DNA of 64,000 bases from Sphingobacterium sp. PCS056 (GCF_023273895.1 NZ_CP096883.1:2294001-2358000); one strand, 5' to 3'. Numbered from the stretch's first letter, positions 53,477-63,289 are shown. The notes: generated from the sequence alone by a model not told the origin. Numbers and translations are program-made.

Positions 53477-53550
53477 CGGGGTGTAGCGTAGCCCGGTATC
53501 GCGCCTCGTTTGGGACGAGGAGGTCGTAGGTTCGAATCCTGCCACCCCGA
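53477..53550 (+). tRNA. tRNA-Pro (anticodon TGG), copy 1
   Basis: 74-nt cloverleaf: acceptor CGGGGTG / CACCCCG, discriminator A, TTCGAATC T loop, anticodon stem CCTCG / CGAGG around TTTGGGA (anticodon TGG). The CCA end is not encoded. A second tRNA-Pro with the same anticodon but a different anticodon stem lies at 63216. Confidence 0.95.
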
Positions 53551-53552
53551 CA

Positions 53553-53579
53553 AAAGCCACTGATTATCAGTGGCTTTTT
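53553..53579 (+). terminator. tRNA-Pro terminator, copy 1
   Basis: AAAAGCCACTGA / TCAGTGGCTTTT hairpin with a 3-nt loop and a T run, 2 bp after the tRNA. Confidence 0.85.
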
Positions 53580-53681
53580 CTTTTTTAGACATTTTTCGGA
53601 CAAACTTAATTGTTTTGGGGCAGTTTCAAAAGCTGTTGACCAAGCAAATAATCTAGTAATTCTGAACATCAATAATTCATG

Positions 53682-54131
53682 TCACCCCCTTCTATAAATA
53701 GGCTTCTTGAGATTTTTTATTCTTGCATGGAAAGATTCAACAGATGCATGTCCGATTTTGTTGTCGAAGTAGTTCCGTATGTTCTTGTGGTGTAATGGTA
53801 TTGTGCTTGCCAAAGCGTTAAGGATTTAAAGCCTGCCTTTTCTACTTTTTTGATCCATCGTGATAATCGGATAAATCTGTGCTTCTTGTCCGTGGTTGTG
53901 CTGAATATCCAGGAAAGCTCCTGAGAATGCCTATATGTTTTTTTAATATTTAGATGATCGTTCCAGCAGCATCGTTACCCTTTTTCCGCTGTTATACTGT
54001 CCACCCCTAAGAGCAATGATTATCCCCCCCCAGCTTTCTGATAAAAAAGTATCAATACTAACACTTTCTCCTATTTCTGTTAAAATATGAGCATGAGTTG
54101 GTAAAATTCGATGGAAATACTGTCTGTCCAA
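53682..54131 (-). pseudogene. decayed ISAon1-type (ISL3-like) transposase
   Basis: Minus-strand translation in pieces gives a recognisable transposase. The upstream piece (54131-53943) has SVSIDTFLSE, matching the first catalytic Asp region, and GIIIALRGGQ. The next has IFSTTTDKKHRFIRLSRWIKKVEKAGFKS, and after a -1 frameshift comes NYFDNKIGHASVESFHARIKN, which aligns with the NYFxNRSTNASAESFNAKIKAF end of ISAon1-type transposases. The centre is deleted, at least one frameshift is present and stops interrupt it, so it is dead. No terminal repeats were identified. It adjoins tRNA-Pro copy 1. Confidence 0.8.
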
Positions 54132-54281
54132 ACACTAATTTTGGTCTATCAGAGTACAACTAATCAATTTAAGAAATACTATAATCGGCCTGATAGATTG
54201 GTATTTATATCGTGCTGTCCGTACAAAATAGATGAAGTGACTGAACCTATGAAGAGCTGAATTACACCTGTTTAATAAATT
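54132..54281. other. upstream region of the SusC gene
   Basis: 150 bp without ORF. No clear TAnnTTTG promoter is seen. Confidence 0.4.
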
Positions 54282-57200
54282 ATGAATATGTATGAAAATC
54301 CACCAAAAAAAAACCTATTTGGTATTTTAGTATTGTTGCTATTATTGTGCCAGCAGCTCAATGCGCAACAACAAAGAACGATAACTGGAATCGTTAAAGA
54401 TGAAAAGGGAAAACCTTTGTCTGATCTGAGTATTGTGGAAAAAGGAATGGGAAATGCCTCCAAATCTGATGCTGATGGTAAGTTTTCCATGAAGCTCAAA
54501 TCGGCAAATCCGACCTTGGTATTTAGCTATGTTGGCTATCTTAAGCAGGAGAAGCTACTAAGTGCTGGTGAAAATACGCTGCGGATCACGATGCAAGAAG
54601 ATGGTACTGGGCTAGATGAAGTAGTTGTGATGGGGTATCAGGATGTGCAGCGTCGAAAGACAACCGGAGCGATCGCTACGGTAAAAGGTAAAGATTTTGA
54701 AAATACTCCTTATGCAACTTTTGACGCTATGTTACAGGGGCGTGTAGCTGGATTGACGGTATTGAGCACATCGGGCGAGCCAGGAACCAATAACATCGTT
54801 AATATACGCGGAACGAGTAACTTGGGATTGGCGGATAATGTCTTGCAGGCACCTTTATATGTGATTGATAATATCATCTACGATGTTAGTGATATTCAAG
54901 CAGCATATGGTAATACAAGTCCTTTGCAGGCTATAAACCCCAACGATATTGAGTCGGTCGATATATTAAAAGATGCATCTGCTTCGGCTATCTATGGTGC
55001 ACGTGCTGCAAATGGAGTCATCATCATTAAAACCAAACGTCCAGCGCATGGTAAGCCTGAGATACGTATCTCTGCATACAACGGCGTTTCAAATCGCCCG
55101 GCGATGAAACCGATTACCGTAGGAGCTGCGGAAAGAAGAATGAAGATGAACTTACTGTATAATGGAGGAGCGTATGACTGGTTCAACAACGGATCGATTA
55201 GCCAGATGTTGACCGATAGTTTGAATCCTTCCTTTAATAATAATGTCGATTGGCAGGGACTTTTTCTGCAGTCTGCCAATATCAATAATGTGAATATGAG
55301 CATTGGCGCGACCATGGAGAAATTTATGTACCGTTTCTCTGCACAACGGTATTATGAGCAAGGGGTGATGATGGGATTTGAAAATGAGAACTTAACTCCT
55401 CGCTTGATGTTACAGGCCAATCCGACAGATAACTTCCAATTTGAGACCAATTTATTTGCAGGTTTTACAAAAGCTAAACACGGTTCTGGCGATGATCAGA
55501 AATACCCGTTCAGTACTTGGGGATTTCCTTCTTCTTTCTATGAAATTACCGATGTTGAAGAACGGATTTATACTGGTCGTTATGATGGAATGATGGATCG
55601 CGACAACTCCTTCAGCCTGAATGGTAACTTTGCGGCTACACTTAAAAAATTTCTGATCAATGGGCTTACTTTGCGGTCGCAATTTTCATTCAACGTAAAT
55701 AACAATACACGCGATCTTTTTCGTCCCAAACTTCTGACGGGAAACCGCAACTTTGCTCAAAATTGGGTTAATCAAAATAAACGATGGGAGTGGGAGACTT
55801 ATTTCAACTACATCAAAAGTATTCGGAATATTCATAACCTAAGTGCAGTTTTAGGGACTGGTATCGAGCGTAATACTTCCAACAATAATTATATGTATGG
55901 ATATAGTGATAATGGGGATTATGTGAAGACAGTTACCGGAATTCCTCCAGGATCCGATCTTTATGCGGTAACATCCATCAGTGAACGATCAAGGGTATCA
56001 TTTTTCGGGCGCTTTGGATATGACTATAAGGATAAATACTTGGTTTCGGCAAGTTACCGTATGGATGCTTCCTCACGCTACAGTAAGGACAATCGGTGGG
56101 GTATTTTTCCTTCGATCTCGGCAGGATGGGTACTTTCGGAAGAGCCATTTTTTCAGGAAGTAAAAAATGTGGTGTCATTTTTTAAATTGCGAGGTAGTTA
56201 TGGGTTGACTGGGCGCGATCCAGGATCGGTATATGCACGTTATAATACGTTGACATTTGATGCCTCCTACAATGGTTCGGTACTGGACAATGGTATCGAA
56301 GGTTCGTTATTGTCTTATAATGGTGTGCGAACCACCTATCCCAACTACGGTTCACCAGCGACGTCTGCTACTATTAAATGGGAACGGTCACCACAGCTAA
56401 ACATTGGTTTTGACATGAATCTATTGCACGATCGGCTGACCGTGACATCTGATTTTTATATACGTGACTCAAAGGATCTGGTCTATGACCTGATGATGCC
56501 GATTACATCAGGCTATAGTAGTATCTCGAACAATTTTATTAGTGTCAGAAACAGTGGTGTCGAACTAACGCTTGTATCCCGCAATATGGCACCTGGATCG
56601 GCATTCCAGTGGACTACAAACTTCAATATTGCCTATAACAAAAATTACGTGACCAGCTTGCCTGATGGTGGAAAGGAAATACAGGTGGGCCCACCCTGGA
56701 TGCAACGTGCATTGAATGTTGGCCAGCCTATTTTTCCGTTCAAGGTCTGGGATGTCGATGGAGTATATGCGACTAATGCTGAGGTACCTATAGATCCCCT
56801 GACCGGAAGAAGAATTTATCATTTCAATCAAAGTGTTCCTTATCAAGCTGGAGACCCTAGACGTAGGGATGTCAACGGTGACTATGTGATTGATTATAAT
56901 GATAAGATTGACATGGGAAATCCCAATCCTGATCTTGTGGGTGGATTTATTAACCAGTTTTCTTATAAAAACTTTAGCCTATCTACGCTGATAAGTTTTG
57001 TTGTTGGACGTTCTTTATGGAATGGTTATTTATCCGATAAGTTGCAGGATGCAGGATCTTCGTCTTTATATAATACATGGGGAACTAATTCTGCGATTGC
57101 TGGGGATTTCAAATCTAGTGATTTTTGGATGAAAGAGGGTGACCAGACCAAGTTTCCGAATTTGTTTCGCAACACGGTGGACAACTGGCATATTGCCAAC

Positions 57201-57449
57201 AGTACTTTTGTAGAAAATGCCAGCTTTGTGCGTTTGAAAAATATACAACTGAGCTATACGTTTCCACAGGCAATGATCCAGAAACTTAAATTGAAAATGC
57301 TCCGCATCTATGGCGTGGTCGATAATGTGGCAATTAAGTCGTGGTCCTCAGTACCTGATCCTGAAGCTGTACAAGCCAATGGTTATTCAACAGGTAATGG
57401 CTATCCGATCCCAAAAAAATGGACGATAGGTTTAGATGTAACGTTTTAA
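54282..57449 (+). CDS. SusC/RagA-type TonB-linked outer-membrane protein
   Basis: A 1055-residue receptor: signal segment (LFGILVLLLLLCQQLNAQ), carboxypeptidase-regulatory-like domain (GIVKDEKGKPLSDLSIVEKG), the SusC plug hallmarks LDEVVVMGYQDVQRR, LQGRVAGLTVLSTSGEPG, INPNDIESVDILKDASASAIYGARAANGVIIIKTK, and a barrel ending IGLDVTF. SusC proteins import oligosaccharides or peptides with the SusD lid encoded next. The start could also be 54288. First gene of a five-gene locus. Confidence 0.93.
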   Translation: MNMYENPPKKNLFGILVLLLLLCQQLNAQQQRTITGIVKDEKGKPLSDLSIVEKGMGNASKSDADGKFSMKLKSANPTLVFSYVGYLKQEKLLSAGENTLRITMQEDGTGLDEVVVMGYQDVQRRKTTGAIATVKGKDFENTPYATFDAMLQGRVAGLTVLSTSGEPGTNNIVNIRGTSNLGLADNVLQAPLYVIDNIIYDVSDIQAAYGNTSPLQAINPNDIESVDILKDASASAIYGARAANGVIIIKTKRPAHGKPEIRISAYNGVSNRPAMKPITVGAAERRMKMNLLYNGGAYDWFNNGSISQMLTDSLNPSFNNNVDWQGLFLQSANINNVNMSIGATMEKFMYRFSAQRYYEQGVMMGFENENLTPRLMLQANPTDNFQFETNLFAGFTKAKHGSGDDQKYPFSTWGFPSSFYEITDVEERIYTGRYDGMMDRDNSFSLNGNFAATLKKFLINGLTLRSQFSFNVNNNTRDLFRPKLLTGNRNFAQNWVNQNKRWEWETYFNYIKSIRNIHNLSAVLGTGIERNTSNNNYMYGYSDNGDYVKTVTGIPPGSDLYAVTSISERSRVSFFGRFGYDYKDKYLVSASYRMDASSRYSKDNRWGIFPSISAGWVLSEEPFFQEVKNVVSFFKLRGSYGLTGRDPGSVYARYNTLTFDASYNGSVLDNGIEGSLLSYNGVRTTYPNYGSPATSATIKWERSPQLNIGFDMNLLHDRLTVTSDFYIRDSKDLVYDLMMPITSGYSSISNNFISVRNSGVELTLVSRNMAPGSAFQWTTNFNIAYNKNYVTSLPDGGKEIQVGPPWMQRALNVGQPIFPFKVWDVDGVYATNAEVPIDPLTGRRIYHFNQSVPYQAGDPRRRDVNGDYVIDYNDKIDMGNPNPDLVGGFINQFSYKNFSLSTLISFVVGRSLWNGYLSDKLQDAGSSSLYNTWGTNSAIAGDFKSSDFWMKEGDQTKFPNLFRNTVDNWHIANSTFVENASFVRLKNIQLSYTFPQAMIQKLKLKMLRIYGVVDNVAIKSWSSVPDPEAVQANGYSTGNGYPIPKKWTIGLDVTF

Positions 57450-57494
57450 TCGTAGTCAACTCCGTCTGACCGATGGAAATAAAATTATTTACAG

Positions 57495-58970
57495 ATGAAA
57501 AGAAAAATATTGTTTTTGATGCTGACTTCACTGTTGTATGTGGCATCCAGTTGCTCTAAGTTTTTGGATATTGAGCCTATCAGCTCTGCTACAGATGAAA
57601 ACTTTTGGAAGACGCAGGCCGATGCCAACGATGCAACGGCATCGATATATGCACTTTTGCGTAAGGCACTAAATCAGGCGAGTGGAACAGCCTTTTATGC
57701 ATATGGTGATCTATTGACTGACGAATTTACCTCTTCTTCGGATCAGGATTTTGCTCCGATTATCAATATGCAGCTGAATACGCCTGTGCCAGCGGGTGAA
57801 TCCTTTAGGCCTATGTATCCACTACGTCGTTATGACATCTTCTATCAGGTGATCGATCAGGCTAACCGAGTGATCCAGAAACTCCCTGAGATGGATGAAA
57901 GCTTGTTTGATGACTTATCAGTACGTGATTATTATATCGGTGAAGCGTATTTTATGCGCGCATTTGCTTATTTCTATATGGCAAGAGTATGGGGAACTGT
58001 CCCTATTATAACAGAGTCCGTGGCGCCAATCAATGCAGTCAACCTTGCCGTGAGTCGAGAAAGTGACGTGTTGGACCAGAGCCAAGCAGATCTGACCAAG
58101 GCTTTGACCTTGCTTAAATGGGAGAATATTGATAAGAATGATTTTGCGGTACGTGGCAGTATGGGAGCTGCGCTTGCACTGCAGGCACATCTAAGTGCCT
58201 GGAGAGGAGAATATCCCGACTGTATCAAAGCTGCAGAATCCGTATTGGAAAGTGGTCTCTATTCTTTTGTGGGTAGAGACAGCATCGGGTACCGGAGCAT
58301 TTATCAGGGGAAATCTAATGAAGGAATTTTTGAAATCTCACAAAATGGAGTAAATGAGGGTTCGAGAAACGGAATAGGTTATTACACCTTGGCAGGACCT
58401 TACTATCGTATCCTGACCGATCCATTCTTTAGAATCAGTCAGGATTATATTAAAAATCTATTCAAAGACACCAAAGACAAGCGTTTTAAAAGTGTATTTG
58501 ATGTGGAATATAATAGCAACTACGCACTTTGTACCAAATATGCAAACGTCAGATATTCCAGTACCACTTCCAATGCTAATGCCGTATTTAAAAATAACAT
58601 GGTGATCTTTCGGTATTCGGATATCAAATTATTGCTGGCCGAGGCTATGGCGGCCATCGGTAATAATGGTGCTGCGGAGACCATCTTGAATGAAATCCGT
58701 ACACAAGCAGGATTGTCTGCTTACGACAAGGACGAACCACTAATTCAGGCGATCTTTAATGAGCGTGCACGCGAACTATTTTTAGAAGGGCACCGCTATT
58801 ACGATTTGGTGCGACTATATAAGCATTTTGGTGTGTTTAAATTTCCAGAAGGCAAAATGAACCAATCGCAATTTAATGCAAAAAAATATTTTTGGCCCTT
58901 TGATCAAAGCTTGTTAGACGCTAATCCTATGCTTAATCAGACGCCATTCTGGGGAATGGTAAATATGTAA
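57495..58970 (+). CDS. SusD/RagB-family surface lipoprotein
   Basis: A 491-residue lipoprotein (lipobox VASSC) of the SusD family: CSKFLDIEPISSATDENFWKTQ, AYFMRAFAYFYMARVWGTVPIITE, ILNEIRTQAGLSA and the C-terminal NERARELFLEGHRYYDLVRLYKHFG. It caps the SusC transporter and binds the nutrient. It follows SusC by 45 bp. Confidence 0.93.
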   Translation: MKRKILFLMLTSLLYVASSCSKFLDIEPISSATDENFWKTQADANDATASIYALLRKALNQASGTAFYAYGDLLTDEFTSSSDQDFAPIINMQLNTPVPAGESFRPMYPLRRYDIFYQVIDQANRVIQKLPEMDESLFDDLSVRDYYIGEAYFMRAFAYFYMARVWGTVPIITESVAPINAVNLAVSRESDVLDQSQADLTKALTLLKWENIDKNDFAVRGSMGAALALQAHLSAWRGEYPDCIKAAESVLESGLYSFVGRDSIGYRSIYQGKSNEGIFEISQNGVNEGSRNGIGYYTLAGPYYRILTDPFFRISQDYIKNLFKDTKDKRFKSVFDVEYNSNYALCTKYANVRYSSTTSNANAVFKNNMVIFRYSDIKLLLAEAMAAIGNNGAAETILNEIRTQAGLSAYDKDEPLIQAIFNERARELFLEGHRYYDLVRLYKHFGVFKFPEGKMNQSQFNAKKYFWPFDQSLLDANPMLNQTPFWGMVNM

Positions 58971-58993
58971 TCCACTATCTAAACTTGAAATAA

Positions 58994-60148
58994 ATGAAAA
59001 CCTTATATCAATTAGCCCTACTGCTGTTCTTTGGCCTGACCATGGTCGCCTGTAAAAAGGCAGCGTACCTTACGGATGACGGGATCCATGTAGCTGAAGT
59101 GAATTTGTCTACTTATGACTACCTCGCAGCACATCCCAACGGGATGTTTGACACCTTGCTTTTGGTTATTGACCATTTTAAAATGAAAGATGAGATTAAC
59201 CAGGCGAAAACATTTTGGGCACCATCGGATTATTCTGTCAATCGGTATTACAAACAAAAGGCAGACTCTGTGAAGTTTGTGGATGAAAATGCACAATATT
59301 CTTTTACCCAATTTTTAAATGAAATTCCTGTTGATTCAGTCCGAGCTTACATCTATAATGATGCAGCCTATAATCTTGAGACAGCAACGACGAGTTACAA
59401 GGGGATTAGTAATTCGGGTAATTTTAATGGTTTTGTTTATCATAAACAAAAGCAAGGCAAAGCTGCCTGGTCTTCGCAGCCTGTCTATTACTTGTACTAC
59501 GTTAAAGTACGGGGCGAGGCAGATCAGATTGGACCTGATGGTACCGTCACGGTCAAAGAAGATGATCAGTCAGATGTGCGTGTACGCTGTCAGACCACCG
59601 GTATCAGGACATCCTCAGGTACCATGCTCAACGTATTGGCTAATACCCACACTTTTATTGGTGATTTTGTGCCACGTCTACTTACAGGTCCCAAGATTGT
59701 GGAAAATGAGGCTGAAATTACGTTTGATTATGATTTGACTATCAAATATGATGCAGTCAGTTATACAGGAACTGCCGTGGATCTGTTATTGCCGCGTCTG
59801 GCCCGTTTTTACGGGATTCAAGCGAATCAGATTTCATCACTTGTGGGCAAAGATATCACTTACTATGCTGTTGAACCCAATGGTACATTAAATCCGAATA
59901 GTACCGCGAATGCACCGGGAAATTGGTTTGATTCAAAAGGTCAAACCTGCTTTTGGGGTACGGATGCACGAGTGGTCTCGGAGTTGGCTACTACGGCTGC
60001 AACAGGTGTCATGACCTTTAATATCCTGCAATATCCAGGACAAGCTGCCGTGGGTACAACCTATACCATAAAACAAGCGCTCGTGTATAAATCGAAATCA
60101 AAAGGCGACCTGAAAGCTGTTTTTGTTTTCCACATTAAGATCAAATAA
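58994..60148 (+). CDS. lipoprotein with fasciclin-like and DUF4859-like domains
   Basis: A 384-residue lipoprotein (lipobox TMVAC). Residues ~35-180 look fasciclin-like (YDYLAAHPNGMFDTLLLVIDHF, QAKTFWAPSDYSVNRYY, NGFVYHKQ), a cell-adhesion or glycan-contact fold. Residues ~240-384 (FDYDLTIKYDAVSYTGTAVD...FYAVEPNGTLNPNSTANAPGNWFD...TYTIKQALVYKSK...FVFHIKIK) match what I know as DUF4859 and are repeated at the end of the protease-like gene at 61147. It lies in the SusC/SusD locus, 23 bp after SusD, and is probably a surface ligand-binding protein. Confidence 0.75.
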   Translation: MKTLYQLALLLFFGLTMVACKKAAYLTDDGIHVAEVNLSTYDYLAAHPNGMFDTLLLVIDHFKMKDEINQAKTFWAPSDYSVNRYYKQKADSVKFVDENAQYSFTQFLNEIPVDSVRAYIYNDAAYNLETATTSYKGISNSGNFNGFVYHKQKQGKAAWSSQPVYYLYYVKVRGEADQIGPDGTVTVKEDDQSDVRVRCQTTGIRTSSGTMLNVLANTHTFIGDFVPRLLTGPKIVENEAEITFDYDLTIKYDAVSYTGTAVDLLLPRLARFYGIQANQISSLVGKDITYYAVEPNGTLNPNSTANAPGNWFDSKGQTCFWGTDARVVSELATTAATGVMTFNILQYPGQAAVGTTYTIKQALVYKSKSKGDLKAVFVFHIKIK

Positions 60149-60151
60149 ATT

Positions 60152-61120
60152 ATGAAAAAACGAAGTTTTATACTAGGCATAGCCAGTTTATCCATTTTTG
60201 TGTTTCAAGCTTGCAAGAGCGATCAAATTGGTTATTTGAGTGAAAATATGCGCTACAATGTGGCTAATTTACAGGTGAACCAAGGGATGGTTGTGTATAC
60301 ACAGTCTTTGATCGCAAATGGAAGTACAACTCCCTTGACAGTTAATTTACTGAACGTAAGAAATAAAGAAACAGGCGAATTGACAACCGAATTTTTTAAA
60401 GAACATGAGATTTCTACTTATTTGTCAGAAATCACGTGGCGAGATACGACGCTCGATCAACTGAACGCCAAGATTGGTAAAGCCAAATATGCAGCGATGA
60501 CACTCAATACCATTGGGGGAAGGGTTGGTTTTTCGCCAGCCACACAATTTGTTAAACCTGGACAATACAGCATTGATGTGGAGGTAAGTAATATTGCAGG
60601 AAGTAGAACATTTAAAAATATCCTCGATTTTAATGTCATAGGAGCAAAAAAAGACTCGGTATTTTTTAAATCTTGTACGAGTTCGGATTATGGTGCGGAA
60701 GCCAACTTCTTACCTTATACAGATTATGAAATAACTATTGAACATCAACCTGAAGGGGGAAATAAGATTGTGTACATATGGGAAGATAAAAATGGGAAAC
60801 CTTTTAATCCAAAAAAAGGAGAGGTCATTAAACGTGGTGACAGACCAACCTTCAAAAATTGGTCTCCTTATTATCCCGAACAAGTCAGCGATACAGCCTT
60901 GGTATATCGTTACCCAGACGTTTCGGGTCTAGTGTACCCCATTATGAATGGTACTTACGTTGGTTCAGAATATTGGTCTGGAGACCCAATTTCTTATTAT
61001 CGAGTGATTGGTACTGCCACTAGTCTGGGGCGTAACCTTAACCCAGTATCCACTATCAAATTTTATAGAAGTGGTACTTACATTGTTCGGTTCAGGTTTT
61101 TAACGGTGACGCATAGTTGA
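60152..61120 (+). CDS. surface lipoprotein, DUF5007-like
   Basis: A 322-residue lipoprotein (lipobox FVFQAC) beginning KSDQIGYLSENMRYNVANLQVNQGMVV, which recalls the DUF5007 family of SusC/SusD loci. The rest is beta-rich (GQYSIDVEVSNIAGSRTFKN, GTYIVRFRFLTVTHS). Likely a surface glycan- or peptide-binding accessory of the locus; no enzyme motif. Three bases separate it from the preceding gene. Confidence 0.65.
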   Translation: MKKRSFILGIASLSIFVFQACKSDQIGYLSENMRYNVANLQVNQGMVVYTQSLIANGSTTPLTVNLLNVRNKETGELTTEFFKEHEISTYLSEITWRDTTLDQLNAKIGKAKYAAMTLNTIGGRVGFSPATQFVKPGQYSIDVEVSNIAGSRTFKNILDFNVIGAKKDSVFFKSCTSSDYGAEANFLPYTDYEITIEHQPEGGNKIVYIWEDKNGKPFNPKKGEVIKRGDRPTFKNWSPYYPEQVSDTALVYRYPDVSGLVYPIMNGTYVGSEYWSGDPISYYRVIGTATSLGRNLNPVSTIKFYRSGTYIVRFRFLTVTHS

Positions 61121-61146
61121 TCTCTAATTTATTAATAGCACAAATT

Positions 61147-63003
61147 ATGAAAAGTATATTGTATAAAATCTTGATGCTGTTTATTGTTTCTTTTTTGCTG
61201 ATTTCACAGGGGTGTAGCAAAAAGATGAATAACCTCAATGAAGAATTGCCTATCCAACCTACGGAGCCTTCTGTTGACAATAATGATTCGTTGAAGATCT
61301 ATAAACCGAAGGAGTTTGCCGGCATGGATTATAACAATAAGGATAGTAAATGGGCGTATGCGCGAAGTCGTCAGTCGGAGCATTTTATCGTCTTTTGGGG
61401 GGCAAGCTATGGGAAAAATGATCCGAATGCCAGTGCTGTTCCCGAAGTGTATCGGGTCGATATAGATGATCTTCTTGCCAAAGCTGAACAGTTTTACCAA
61501 TTGAATATCACAACCCTAAAATTTGCCGAACGTAAAATGAATCGGTCTAATCTAGATAAATATAAGATGATGATTTTTGTTCATTATACGACCGATTGGA
61601 TGGCTTATGGAGGTGGTTATGACGATACAATTGGCGCATTATGGATCAATCCAGCGACCTGTAAACCAGTGGGGGCTGTTATTGCACATGAAATTGGCCA
61701 TAGTTTTCAATATCAGGTGTTTGCAGACCTGAAAGGAGGACATGGTTTTCGATATGGCTTTGGTGGCAAAAATGGTAACGGATTTTGGGAGCAGACGGCA
61801 CAATGGCAGGCTTATCAAACCTATCCAGATCAGGCTTTTTCAGGACATGATTTTACGGTCTATACCGAAAACTATTATCGTCATATTCATCATGAAAAGT
61901 ATCGTTATGCTAGCTATTTTATCCATTGGTATTGGGCTAATAAGCATGGAATAGATATGATTGGTCGGATTTGGCGCGAGGCTTTAAAACCAGAAGATCC
62001 GGTTCAGGCCTATATGCGTATAACAGGTATTAACGTGAATCAGTTCAACAGTGAAATTTATGAAGCTGCTACCCGTTTTGTGACCTGGGATCTAAATAGT
62101 ATCAGGGAGTATGGGAAAAATTATATTGGTAAACTGACTACAAAATTTACAAGACAGTCCAATGGAAGTCTTCGCGTTACTTATGATCGTTGTCCAGGTA
62201 CAACCGGTTACAATGTGATTCCTTTGGATCTACCAGCTGCCGGCACTAAGGTGACGACATCTTTTAAAGGATTGACCAACGTCCCAGGATTTAATACCGT
62301 AGATCCTACTCGTGCGGGCTGGAGATATGGTTATGTTGCTTTACTCAAAGATGGTACTCGGGTGTATGGTGAGATGGCACAGGGTGCTGATAATGAGGTG
62401 TCGTTTACTGTTCCTGTAAATTGTTCTAACTTGTGGTTTGTCGTTACAGGTGCCCCAACAGTTTACGAGCCACATGCTTGGGATGATGTAGATACCAATG
62501 ATGAGCAGTGGCCCTATGAGGTCAAATTTACCAATACAACTGCAATAGGATATAATGATGTGATTAGTCAGCCGAAAGATATTACTTTTAATTATGATGT
62601 TAGTTTTGCTGCTGATGCGGCCTTATACTCCGGTACAAAAGTAAACGTTAATGCAACTCAACTCGGTGAGGCTTTTGCTATACCTTCAGCAGATCTAGCG
62701 GATTTGATGACCAGTGGAAAAATAAAATTTTATGCTGTGGAGTCGAATGGAAGTTTAAATCCAAATAATACGGCCACGGGCTACGGTCATTGGTTTACTG
62801 AGAAAGGTAATGTAACCCAATGGGGAGCTGCTTCAGCATTCTTTTCCGAATTTAATGCAGGTACAATCGGATTTTCAATAGGACAGTATCCAGGGGCTTT
62901 GACCGCTGGACAAAAATATACTTTCAAGCAAGCCATGGTGTATAATTATAATGGAACAAAGACAGTTCAAGCAACTTTTGTATTTACCCTCAATATCAAA
63001 TAG
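61147..63003 (+). CDS. large lipoprotein metallopeptidase-like protein with C-terminal DUF4859-like domain
   Basis: A 618-residue lipoprotein (lipobox LISQGC). A zinc-peptidase motif H181-E-I-G-H185 lies in VIAHEIGHSFQ, and E215 in GFWEQTAQW is a plausible third ligand 30 residues further on, slightly beyond the spacing of M60-type peptidases. Residues ~360-450 form a beta domain. Residues ~480-618 repeat the DUF4859-like module of the 58994 protein. It probably cuts a protein or glycoprotein at the cell surface, whose pieces SusC/SusD import. The ATG at 61147 is chosen because it begins the signal peptide; the frame opens earlier, overlapping the previous gene. Confidence 0.75.
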   Translation: MKSILYKILMLFIVSFLLISQGCSKKMNNLNEELPIQPTEPSVDNNDSLKIYKPKEFAGMDYNNKDSKWAYARSRQSEHFIVFWGASYGKNDPNASAVPEVYRVDIDDLLAKAEQFYQLNITTLKFAERKMNRSNLDKYKMMIFVHYTTDWMAYGGGYDDTIGALWINPATCKPVGAVIAHEIGHSFQYQVFADLKGGHGFRYGFGGKNGNGFWEQTAQWQAYQTYPDQAFSGHDFTVYTENYYRHIHHEKYRYASYFIHWYWANKHGIDMIGRIWREALKPEDPVQAYMRITGINVNQFNSEIYEAATRFVTWDLNSIREYGKNYIGKLTTKFTRQSNGSLRVTYDRCPGTTGYNVIPLDLPAAGTKVTTSFKGLTNVPGFNTVDPTRAGWRYGYVALLKDGTRVYGEMAQGADNEVSFTVPVNCSNLWFVVTGAPTVYEPHAWDDVDTNDEQWPYEVKFTNTTAIGYNDVISQPKDITFNYDVSFAADAALYSGTKVNVNATQLGEAFAIPSADLADLMTSGKIKFYAVESNGSLNPNNTATGYGHWFTEKGNVTQWGAASAFFSEFNAGTIGFSIGQYPGALTAGQKYTFKQAMVYNYNGTKTVQATFVFTLNIK

Positions 63004-63070
63004 CTCTGTTTTTAGTGATAATAACTTGGTTAAGTTTATTTTGTGAAATCATGTTCGTACAGTAAACAAT

Positions 63071-63120
63071 AGTAAAACGCTCCACACCTGTAATAATTTT
63101 ACAGGGTGGGGCGTTTTTTT
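63071..63120 (+). terminator. terminator of the SusC/SusD locus
   Basis: AAAACGC...CACACCTGTAA paired with TTACAGGGTGGGGCGTTTT, long stem with a short loop, then T7. It lies ~65 bp past the last stop. Confidence 0.8.
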
Positions 63121-63158
63121 AGCCGATTATATGATGAATTTATTTAGGAGCATTTTAC

Positions 63159-63189
63159 TTGCAAAAAATGAGTGAAAATATTATCTTTG
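63159..63189 (+). promoter_or_regulatory. tRNA-Pro promoter, copy 2
   Basis: TTG (63159-63161), 20-nt spacer, TATCTTTG (63182-63189), ~27 nt before the tRNA. Confidence 0.7.
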
Positions 63190-63215
63190 CCTTTGTTAAA
63201 AAGGTGATACTTTTT

Positions 63216-63289
63216 CGGGGTGTAGCGTAGCCCGGTATCGCGCCACATTTGGGATGTGGAGGTCGTAGGTTCGAATCCTGCCACCCCGA
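63216..63289 (+). tRNA. tRNA-Pro (anticodon TGG), copy 2
   Basis: 74-nt cloverleaf with the same acceptor, D and T arms as copy 1 and anticodon stem CCACA / TGTGG around TTTGGGA (anticodon TGG). The flanking AAAAAGGTGATAC and the last 33 bp including the 3' end are also shared with copy 1, so the genes share an origin. Confidence 0.95.

Noticed and set aside
53385..53672. Minus-strand frames spanning the first tRNA-Pro gene (similarly 63144-63542 at the second)
   Set aside because: They are antisense to the tRNA genes; similarity between them reflects the tRNA sequence only.
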